DNA of 18,685 nucleotides from NCBI GenBank assembly GCA_002455335.1, contig DKKP01000002.1:1-18685 (forward strand), in the 5' to 3' direction. A program made the position numbers and the translations under genes. The notes beneath the pieces were generated by a model that saw only the letters and a program-made list of their open reading frames with translations, had not been told where the DNA came from and searched no databases. This document shows, one piece after another, positions 1 to 6,995 of this stretch (positions are counted from its first letter, which is position 1; every line of letters starts with the position of its first letter). This stretch comes from Anaerolineales bacterium UBA6663. Lineage in GTDB: Bacteria; Chloroflexota; Anaerolineae; Anaerolineales; UBA6663.

Positions 1-43
1 GGAGGGCTTCGTTCCGGGTCCGCGCGGCTTCAGCCGGCGCGTT

Positions 44-499
44 TCAGGACTTGCGGCGGGCCGGCGTTTTTGTGTTTCGCTCGCCGGCCTTCTGCGCGTT
101 GATCTTGGCGGCCTCTTTGATGATGGCCTTCAGCGCGGTCGCCTTGATGGCGTCGTTTTCGTGGAAGTCGATGGCGCGGACGGTTTTGCTGTCGAGCCGG
201 GTGTTGAATAGCTGCTTCGGGTCAACGATCTGAGCGCCGTGCGGGAAGGTGAGCCGCACGGCGTTCTTGAGCGTATCTGCCACGCACAGGATCCCGTCAC
301 GCGACCACACGGGCACGCCCATCGGCCTCGACGGCTTCTTCCACTTCACCTCTTCGATCACGGCCGGGTCGGCCTTCAGGATCACGGCGCGCAGCTCGGC
401 CAGTTTGTCGCCCCGCCAGTCTCCGGGCGCGTTGATGATGGCGTCGATCTGTTCGGATGCCGATTTCTCGTTGGTCGTGGTTTTGGCGGTGGTCTTCAT
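44..499 (-). CDS. DUF1801 (YdhG-like) domain protein
   Basis: This 151-aa protein matches the DUF1801 family by pattern recognition. The recognisable stretch runs from about residue 17 (IDAIINAPGDWRGDKLAELR) through EVKWKKPSRPMGVPVWS and ends near residue 135. Members are small single-domain cytosolic proteins whose biochemical role is not established, so none is assigned. The open frame extends further upstream to 844, but that part is Arg/Ser-rich shadow sequence of the neighbouring gene. The ATG at 499 is chosen because the family domain begins shortly after it. The ribosome binding site is weak. The C-terminus is a basic tail (TKTPARRKS), possibly for nucleic-acid contact. The gene lies 85 nt downstream of the SH3b gene on the same strand and may or may not be cotranscribed. 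Confidence 0.8.
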   Translation of the reverse strand: MKTTAKTTTNEKSASEQIDAIINAPGDWRGDKLAELRAVILKADPAVIEEVKWKKPSRPMGVPVWSRDGILCVADTLKNAVRLTFPHGAQIVDPKQLFNTRLDSKTVRAIDFHENDAIKATALKAIIKEAAKINAQKAGERNTKTPARRKS

Positions 500-584
500 C
501 GTCTGGTCCAGGATCCTTCGCGGCAGGATATCACGATCCATCGACAACGGGCGGGTGATTCCTCTGGTGTCTGACGAGCCCCGA

Positions 585-2147
585 TCACTCGCCAAGCGCG
601 AGCGTGACCTCAGCGGGCGGCGCGTCGACGCGTTCCAACACCGCCACCTCCACCCGCTCAACGAGCTGCAGGTCGCCCTCCGACCCAAGCGACAGCGTTT
701 CGGTGTACAGCAGTGCGCCCGTGGCCAGATCGAACAGCGAGCGCGTCCGACGCAGGGACGTTGACGGCAGCCCAACATCGACGCCGTAGGCCGGGACCGT
801 GATCTCGAAGAGCACCTGGCCCGGCGCGGGCTCGCGCCGCACAACCGTGACGGCGCTGTTGCTCAGGTCGCTCACGATGCCACGCGAGAAATCCAGCCGA
901 TATGGGGCCGTCGAGAACACCTGGTTGAGCGTCACGTTCGTGGTCGTCTGACCGTTGAACACGGCCTGCTGAAGCACCTCACCCGTGGCAGTGACCATCG
1001 TGGACAGGGCCTTCACCACGAGCCCGGTTTCGTCGCGGAGGTACCAGTCGATCATGCGATAGGCAGCCGGGATGCTCCGACCGTCGGGGAGCGCGCCATG
1101 ATCAACCGGCGGATCGCTGAGATGGACCGACTCGATATGGATCCAGCCGCCTTCATCGCCGAGGCCGGCCGCAAACGCGGCGTCGAGCGCCTTGATCTCT
1201 GCATAGGCCGCAGCGCCGGCCGGCGCCGGCTCCAGCGGTGCGACGGGCCCGACCGGCGGCATGGGCGTCGGCACCCCGCCAGCCAGGATCTGCTTCTCAG
1301 GCACGGCCTCGACAAATGCGGGATCGATCGTCACATACGCGTCGGCCACCCAGCCGCGAGTCGGTTCGATGCAGTTGATCGGGATCTGCCACCAGCGCTC
1401 GCCGGTCGCCGGATCCTCATAGCGACCCAGGAGGATCGTCCGGCCTTTCGCTGCCACGACCAGGACCGGGTACGCGAGCCCGGGGCCGGCGCGCACGTTG
1501 ACGGTCCACTCATTGACATCGCCGTACGCGCCGACCAGGTCACCGCGGGCGAGTGTGTTTCGGTAAGCCAGGACGCGCCCATCGAGCGCCAGAGCGACCT
1601 CGATGTATGGGAAGCTGCCGTCCCGGCGACAGGTCGTCCCGTAGACCCAGGTGACGACGTAGTCCGTGGCCGAAGCCTGCTGCTCAGGGAGCGCGAAGCC
1701 CTCGCTCATCGCGCTGTAGTGCGGCGTGTTGCGCCGCATGTACTCCTGCGCCAGGGCGTCGAGCGCGTCGGCCGACAGTTGCGCTGTCGGCGTGGCCGGG
1801 GTCAGGGCCGGGCTGGCCTCGAACGCGACAAGCGACTGTGAGACAGGGTCCACAAGGTAGCTATTCCCGACGGCGTCGGTGTAGCGATCGACCGGGAACG
1901 CACCGCGTGCATCGAGCGTGACCTGCCCCGCGCCGATGTACGTCAGGCCCTCGACGGAGAGCGCGTTGGTCGCCAGAAAAGCTTCGACGATGGGTTGCGT
2001 CGCGCCGGCCTGCGTCGGCGCCGGGGATGGCGCCACGAGGGGCCTATCGCCTGCCGGCGGCGATGGCCTCCGAGGCGACCAGGCCGGGGCATCGCCGCCG
2101 GCATAGAGCAGGCGTGTGTCGCCCCTAGCCCGTACCCAGCGGTTCAA
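585..2147 (-). CDS. SH3b-domain protein without visible signal peptide
   Basis: This 520-aa protein has a bacterial SH3 domain at about residues 213-275 (VNVRAGPGLAYPVLVVAAKG, then RWWQIPI and GWVADAYV). An Ala/Pro linker follows at about 285-318, then an uncharacterised beta-rich C-terminal domain at about 325-520. SH3b domains usually bind cell-wall peptides in exported proteins. The N-terminus (MNRWVRARGDTRLLYAGGDAP) has no hydrophobic segment, yet it is followed directly by a Pro-rich linker (APSPAPTQAG) like that found after the lipobox in its neighbours. The assigned start is a TTG at 2147, overlapping the end of the upstream lipoprotein gene by 23 nt, and no in-frame ATG lies nearby. 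It could be translationally coupled, 5'-truncated, or separated from its leader by a frameshift. The domain call is firm; the start and localisation are uncertain. Confidence 0.75.
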   Translation of the reverse strand: MNRWVRARGDTRLLYAGGDAPAWSPRRPSPPAGDRPLVAPSPAPTQAGATQPIVEAFLATNALSVEGLTYIGAGQVTLDARGAFPVDRYTDAVGNSYLVDPVSQSLVAFEASPALTPATPTAQLSADALDALAQEYMRRNTPHYSAMSEGFALPEQQASATDYVVTWVYGTTCRRDGSFPYIEVALALDGRVLAYRNTLARGDLVGAYGDVNEWTVNVRAGPGLAYPVLVVAAKGRTILLGRYEDPATGERWWQIPINCIEPTRGWVADAYVTIDPAFVEAVPEKQILAGGVPTPMPPVGPVAPLEPAPAGAAAYAEIKALDAAFAAGLGDEGGWIHIESVHLSDPPVDHGALPDGRSIPAAYRMIDWYLRDETGLVVKALSTMVTATGEVLQQAVFNGQTTTNVTLNQVFSTAPYRLDFSRGIVSDLSNSAVTVVRREPAPGQVLFEITVPAYGVDVGLPSTSLRRTRSLFDLATGALLYTETLSLGSEGDLQLVERVEVAVLERVDAPPAEVTLALGE

Positions 2148-3618
2148 ACACGTAGTCGTCGCCCAAGAGCGTGATCGCGACGAACAGGGTCTTCGAGGTC
2201 ACCCAGCCTGAAGCGTTGTCGATGTCGCCGTTCCCGGCGATCCACACGTTCAGCTCGAGCGCATAGGGCCTGACGCTGTAGGTGAGGCGCCGGGCGAACG
2301 TCGCGTCGTTTTCGCGGGCGAGCGCATCAAGGGCTTGCGCGTCAACGTCGAGGACGGCGACATCCCCGAACTCAAGCAACCGACTTGCCGAATCCGCATC
2401 GGGCGAGGCGAAGTGTGCCAGGTATCGCGCCATCAGCGCGACGGCGATTTCGTCTTCGGATCTGCCAACCAGTTGCGTCGCGGGCAGGGCGATCCGCTCA
2501 TCGCGATACCAGTCACGGCCGGCCGGTGTAAGCGGTTGCGGGGTCGAACCCGTGATCGTGCTGCTCGAATAGAAAGGCTCGAAGGCGTAGTATCCGTGGC
2601 TCACAAGGAACGCCAGGTTTGTGGTGATCGCGGGCTTCGCGCAGCTCAACAAAGCCAAAGGGACATCCGGGAAGTGGCGGTAGGCGGCGCGCGCAAACAG
2701 TCGGCGCGAGTAGAGCGCGCCGGCAGCCCCAAACAGGAAATCGTTTGGCTCCCGGACCAGGTAGGCGCCGTCGAAGCGCGTCTGCGTCGCCGGATCCTCG
2801 AATACGGCCACGAGCATCAGCCAATCACCGACGCGCAGCGCCCGGCTGTCGTCCGTCAGCCAGCTGCTCCGCGCGCCGAGCTCGGTCGCGATTCGAGCGA
2901 TGAAGCCTTCAACCTCGGGCACGCCAGGATCGACGGCCTCGAGCGCCGCGCAATCGGCCGCGGCGTCGATAAGGCGCGGCGGGTCGTCGCTGGTGATCAG
3001 GGGCCCAAGCCCGTACGTGATGTCGAGGCAGCCGAACAACTCGGGCGGGGCCTCGGGCAGGATGTCGCCGAAGAAGTCGTGAAGTGTGTAACGTGAATAC
3101 ACAACACCGTTCATCGGCACAAAGGCGGCCAGGGGCTCGACGCCCTGCCCATCGATGCGCCCGGCCCAGGTCCACGGGAACTCGTAGCGCTGCCCCCGGA
3201 TCACCAGATAGTCGCCGGAGAGCGTCACGTCGTGGATCGACTCGAAGTGCAGGGGATCGAAAGGCACAAGCGCCTGCTGCGCTTCCTCGAAAGCCGCGAC
3301 GAGCGTGCGGGCTTCGGGCGACTCAGGCGCGAGCCGTTCGACGCGGCTGCAATCCTCGCCCAGTGCCGTCGCCGGGAGTTCGGGTTGCGGCCGGGAGAGC
3401 GACGGCGCGGGGCTCGCGGTCGACTGCTGACGGGACGTGGCCGTGGGGATGGGTGTGGTTTGGGTCGTCGCCGGCGCTGAAGGTGCGGTGGGCGACGGTT
3501 GAGCCGTGGGCCGGGTTGCCACGGGGCTTGCGGGAACGCAGGCCAGGAGCGAGAGCGACAGCGCCGCGCACAGGCCGGGCCCGAAGATCAGACCTTGAAA
3601 AGCGTTTGTGCGTCGCAT
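2125..3618 (-). CDS. Large lipoprotein of unknown function
   Basis: This 497-aa protein has a lipoprotein signal peptide: a basic start (MRRTNAFQ), a hydrophobic core and a lipobox LLAC with the modifiable cysteine at residue 27. A Thr/Pro/Ser-rich spacer occupies about residues 28-80. The mature part (about 85-497) is a globular region rich in aromatic residues that I do not recognise. The ATG at 3618 is preceded by GAGGA at suitable spacing. The gene sits 45 nt downstream of another lipoprotein gene and its 3' end overlaps the SH3b gene, so these three are probably cotranscribed. It should be membrane-anchored on the outside of the cytoplasmic membrane. The lipoprotein nature is clear; the function is unknown. 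Confidence 0.8.
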   Translation of the reverse strand: MRRTNAFQGLIFGPGLCAALSLSLLACVPASPVATRPTAQPSPTAPSAPATTQTTPIPTATSRQQSTASPAPSLSRPQPELPATALGEDCSRVERLAPESPEARTLVAAFEEAQQALVPFDPLHFESIHDVTLSGDYLVIRGQRYEFPWTWAGRIDGQGVEPLAAFVPMNGVVYSRYTLHDFFGDILPEAPPELFGCLDITYGLGPLITSDDPPRLIDAAADCAALEAVDPGVPEVEGFIARIATELGARSSWLTDDSRALRVGDWLMLVAVFEDPATQTRFDGAYLVREPNDFLFGAAGALYSRRLFARAAYRHFPDVPLALLSCAKPAITTNLAFLVSHGYYAFEPFYSSSTITGSTPQPLTPAGRDWYRDERIALPATQLVGRSEDEIAVALMARYLAHFASPDADSASRLLEFGDVAVLDVDAQALDALARENDATFARRLTYSVRPYALELNVWIAGNGDIDNASGWVTSKTLFVAITLLGDDYVFEPLGTG

Positions 3619-3663
3619 GAGCTGGTCCTCGGTTGAACTGTAAGGCGGCGCCCGGTTACTGTC

Positions 3664-4308
3664 TCAAGGCACGTACGGCGGCGTGCCGAGCACCAGGTAA
3701 TGGCCCTCCGACACGGTCACTTCGTACGAGAACTCCGAGCGAGGCGGCATATCGGCCTCGCTCGCGCCGCAGCAAGGGCCGAGCGTGAACGTCGACCCAT
3801 CGGGATTGTAAAAAGATACACGAAAGAATAGCGACGCCTCCGTGCGCGCGTCGAGGCTCACGGCTTTCGGCAGCAGGCATTGCAGGAAGTAGTTGTCACA
3901 GGTCTTTTGCCAGAGGGCGACGGGCTCCATCGATCCGGCAAAGGGGCCGAGAAAGCCGGCGAGATCCTCGTACGAGCCGCCGTACAGCGGTGCGGCCTCA
4001 GCGTAGCGCCTGAAGTGCAGCAGCGTGAGGAAGTCTCTCAGCGTGTTGGCGGCCTCTTGTTCGATCGGATCCAGCGTTGGCTCGGCCGTCGGTGCGGTCG
4101 GCGAGGTCATCTGAGCCGTCGCGGCCTGGAGCGTAACCGTCGAGGTGGCGGGCGAGGCCGAGGCTGCGAGGGTCGGCGTGGCCTGAGCCGTCGCGGTGGG
4201 CTGAGGGCGCGGGGCCTCGGTCGGGGCGGCGCGGCCCGGCTGCTGACAGCCGAGGAGCGCTGCGGCGAACACCAGGTTCGTCAGCGGGTGTGCACTGCGG
4301 GGAAGCAT
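3664..4308 (-). CDS. Lipoprotein with probable NTF2-like domain
   Basis: This 214-aa lipoprotein starts MLPRSAHPLTNLVFAAALLG and has its lipobox cysteine at residue 21. A long Ala/Pro/Thr spacer (about 22-80) precedes a compact domain at about residues 83-214. That domain begins EQEAANTLRDFLTLLHFRRY, contains a conserved-looking LGPCCG and ends YLVLGTPPYVP. The helix-rich start followed by beta-strands resembles NTF2/SnoaL-like domains, which is an inference from pattern only. The frame stays open upstream to 4443, but the ATG at 4308 gives a proper lipoprotein signal and has AGG about 9 nt upstream. It is the first gene of a probable three-gene lipoprotein/SH3b transcription unit. Confidence 0.8.
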   Translation of the reverse strand: MLPRSAHPLTNLVFAAALLGCQQPGRAAPTEAPRPQPTATAQATPTLAASASPATSTVTLQAATAQMTSPTAPTAEPTLDPIEQEAANTLRDFLTLLHFRRYAEAAPLYGGSYEDLAGFLGPFAGSMEPVALWQKTCDNYFLQCLLPKAVSLDARTEASLFFRVSFYNPDGSTFTLGPCCGASEADMPPRSEFSYEVTVSEGHYLVLGTPPYVP

Positions 4309-4730
4309 GGCGAAAAACCTATCGCGCCCGAGGCGCGTGTGGCCGCTGCGTCCCGAACTAGCGGTGGCAGCGGCTTCAATGGGATGATCCAGATGTCTGG
4401 AGAGCGCCAACAAAAGGATGCCCAGTTCCAACCATCGAAACACAATGCACCCATTATCGTATGAATGAGCCGGCCAGTAGGCGCGTATAGTTTTATCAGG
4501 CCGGCACGTTCAGCGTGTCGAAGAATCGATGGATACAGATCAATTCACCGAGATGGCCCCACCCCGGGAAGCCGATCATGAAAAGAACACAAAGAACGCG
4601 TTTCCTCTGGTCGAGCATGGCGAATACGATCGCTGTTGCAGCATCGCTTGCCGGTCGGAGTCTTGGCGCGTGCCTTTACGCAGTTACGGTGCCCGTTGAA
4701 ACGAACCGCAGACCAAGGATCATCTGAGCT
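4309..4730. other. Divergent intergenic region, no convincing gene
   Basis: This 422-bp stretch separates the lipoprotein gene (minus) from the membrane-protein gene (plus) and should contain both promoters. Several AT-rich hexamers occur around 4450-4500 (TATAGT on plus, GATAAT on minus), but none has a convincing -35 partner at 16-18 nt, so no promoter is called. A short plus-strand frame ending at 4727 was considered and not accepted. Confidence 0.5.
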
Positions 4731-5294
4731 ATGCCGGCTGCAAAGACCCTGGAAGATCGCCTTGGACTGCCGCTCTTCCTCGTCCTGTACGGTGCACTCA
4801 TCGCTGCTGTGGTCGGGCCTATCGAAGTCATCGCCCTGCCTTTCATAACAACGGTGGGTTCGGGCTCAGCCTATGCCGAACTACTCGTTCATCCCATCGG
4901 GCTCGGATTCATGCTCTGTCTGTGCGCCCCGGCCGTGGCGGCCCTTACGGCTCCGTTTGGCGCACTCAGTGGCCTCATCGTTGGGCGCACGCGATTCAAG
5001 GCGCTTGCGTGTGGCCTGGTCGTCGCCCTGCTCGCGGCTCTGATCCCGTTCGTTCTCTTCATCGCATTCCTTGCCGTGAATTCCGACCCGTTTTCGAGCT
5101 CGCATCGCCTGAACGCAGAGCTGGCCCGGCAATTCTCGTATCAGTCAGTCCGGCTCACTCTGGTTGTGGGTTCAGCCATAGCCGCGCCGCAAGGTGGGTT
5201 CTTCGGCTGGTTACTCTGGCGCCGGCGCGAGGAGGCCCTCCGCGATATCGAGCGAGCCAAACGGGCGAAGCCGCTTGATTGGCGTTGGGAGTGA
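4731..5294 (+). CDS. Four-helix integral membrane protein, unknown function
   Basis: This is the only plus-strand gene supported in the window. It encodes 187 aa with four likely transmembrane segments at about residues 13-36, 55-85, 92-116 and 140-163. A basic, charged cytosolic tail follows (WRRREEALRDIERAKRAKPL). No catalytic motif is visible and I do not recognise the family. An AAGGA lies about 10 nt upstream of the ATG. The gene converges with the FG-GAP lipoprotein gene, with 68 nt between their stops and no evident terminator. Hydropathy and a clean frame make it likely to be real. Confidence 0.7.
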   Translation: MPAAKTLEDRLGLPLFLVLYGALIAAVVGPIEVIALPFITTVGSGSAYAELLVHPIGLGFMLCLCAPAVAALTAPFGALSGLIVGRTRFKALACGLVVALLAALIPFVLFIAFLAVNSDPFSSSHRLNAELARQFSYQSVRLTLVVGSAIAAPQGGFFGWLLWRRREEALRDIERAKRAKPLDWRWE

Positions 5295-5362
5295 CTCTGG
5301 GTCGCCCTGAATAGCGCCCGAGTGTCGAGGATGCCGGTCATCCACCGACGCAGGCCTGACGT

Positions 5363-6925
5363 TCACGGTTCACCATCTCCCATGTAGGGACAGACATCTT
5401 CGGGTTGATAGTGATGATTCCACACGCGATCATCGCTGTTTCCGAGCGGGTCGAGGAGTTCGGGGTGTTTAGTTGCGATCGTCACGGCCGCTACACAGCC
5501 ATCACGGATATCCTCACCGCCCTCATAGGCTTCCCAGAATGCACGCGCGAGGTCGAGGTACGGTGCACCCGCGCCGCCAGGCGCCACCTGCTCCAACAGG
5601 TTTTGATAGACGGTTTCGGCATCCGAGGCCAGCCCGCGATGCACATGGAGAACCATGATGCGGAAACGGGCGTACGCGCTCAATGCGGCATGCTCGGTCG
5701 GGTTGAAGGGCATGCGGGTCACATCGGGATACGTGAAGGGCGCTTCGGACAACAGCTGATGCCAGATGTCGGGCGTCCAACTCACCAATTGGTCACTGAA
5801 GATCACGTCCTGATAGAGCTTCAGGGCCTCGTCATCGTTGCCGCGGAGGGCCGCTTCATCCGCATCCTGGAGCGCTTCATAGCGAAAGACGGCCGGCGCA
5901 TCGTGTTGGCTCTCCCAAACGAAGTACTGTCCGTTCCAGGCGTAAGTGATGATCTGTTCACGCCACGGCCCTTCCCCGCCGAATTGCGCGGCCGAGTAGC
6001 TGGGTGTGCCGCCCTCCAGGATGAGCTCAAGCGTGCCGTTTCCATCCACGTCAGCCACCCGCCCTTGCCCCAGGCCCATCACTTCGGCGTAGTCGAAGTA
6101 CTCCAACTCGTTCGAATCGGGAAACCACAGCCATTGGCGCACAAGGCTTTGAAACGACTGTCCGTCCCACTCAAAGACCTGCATGGCCAGGCACCAGTGG
6201 CAGCTATCCTGTATGACGACCAGATCAGATACGCCGTTCGCGTTGGTGTCGGCAATCGTCTCGATCCGGGGCGCCCCTTCTCCCATAAGGGACGACAGTT
6301 GGAAGAGCTCCCGATACTTTCCGGCGTCGCAGCCATAGACATGCAGCACGCTGTTGTGGAGATACGTCCCGAATACCGCCACGACTTCCGCGACGCCATC
6401 TCCGGTGAGGTCGCCCAGCGCAAACCGCCCCTGACGATAGAGATCGGCTGAGACTGCCCGGTCCAGCGCCATAGCGCCACCGGCATTCAGGATCGCCAGG
6501 ATCGCAGTCTGTTGAGCGGCCAGGCGCTCATCGTCCGTCTGCGACGACTCGACGGTCCAGTCGTAGAGCAGCGTCACCGCTTCGCCCAGCCCGGGCGGGT
6601 TGGCCTGCGGTGCCGGACACTGTGTGGCCGGCGCCGGCGTTCGGGTGACGTTGTGCGCGACATCGAAGGTGGAGACGGGTATGCTGACCGGCGTCAGGAT
6701 CGGTGTCGCGGTCTCGGTTGGCACAAGGACAGTTGCGGTGGCAGACGGTTCGGTCGGCTCAATGACGCGCGTGAAGCTGGGCCTCAGTGTGGAGGTGGGC
6801 GCCGCCGGCGAAGTCGTCGTCGCCAGAGATGAATTGGCCGCCTGATCCAGCGCCGGAACGAACTGGCAGGCGCTCAACCACAAACTGGCCACGCATACAC
6901 TCAACCAACGATATCGGCCGTTCAC
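5363..6925 (-). CDS. Lipoprotein with FG-GAP/VCBS-type calcium-loop repeats
   Basis: This 520-aa lipoprotein has lipobox LSAC with cysteine 20, followed by a Thr/Pro/Ser-rich spacer to about residue 108. FG-GAP-like repeats carrying Asp/Asn calcium-loop motifs lie near residues 170-185 (LGDLTGDGVAEVVAVFG), 225-238 (ADTNANGVSDLVVI) and 290-304 (VADVDGNGTLELILEGG). A helical C-terminal half (about 345-485) contains stretches that look TPR-like. Such repeats usually form beta-propeller blades in surface proteins. Two adjacent GTG codons could start the gene. The second, at 6925, is chosen because GAGGTGA sits just upstream, whereas the first overlaps that site. The gene lies 70 nt downstream of the large repeat protein and may share its transcript. 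Confidence 0.82.
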   Translation of the reverse strand: MNGRYRWLSVCVASLWLSACQFVPALDQAANSSLATTTSPAAPTSTLRPSFTRVIEPTEPSATATVLVPTETATPILTPVSIPVSTFDVAHNVTRTPAPATQCPAPQANPPGLGEAVTLLYDWTVESSQTDDERLAAQQTAILAILNAGGAMALDRAVSADLYRQGRFALGDLTGDGVAEVVAVFGTYLHNSVLHVYGCDAGKYRELFQLSSLMGEGAPRIETIADTNANGVSDLVVIQDSCHWCLAMQVFEWDGQSFQSLVRQWLWFPDSNELEYFDYAEVMGLGQGRVADVDGNGTLELILEGGTPSYSAAQFGGEGPWREQIITYAWNGQYFVWESQHDAPAVFRYEALQDADEAALRGNDDEALKLYQDVIFSDQLVSWTPDIWHQLLSEAPFTYPDVTRMPFNPTEHAALSAYARFRIMVLHVHRGLASDAETVYQNLLEQVAPGGAGAPYLDLARAFWEAYEGGEDIRDGCVAAVTIATKHPELLDPLGNSDDRVWNHHYQPEDVCPYMGDGEP

Positions 6926-6995
6926 GGTCACCTCTATTCACTACCGTGCCCCCACTCCTCATGTGTGCGGAGCAACGATCCAGGGCTCCCATGCC

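Noticed and set aside
2534..2552. tRNA T-arm-like sequence (GGGGTCGAACCC)
   Set aside because: It lies within a well-supported lipoprotein gene and no acceptor, D or anticodon arms can be assembled around it.
4515..4727. 70-codon plus-strand ORF just before the membrane-protein gene
   Set aside because: It has a GTG start without a ribosome binding site and no recognisable content. An internal ATG at 4578 gives 49 residues with only a weak signal-like segment.
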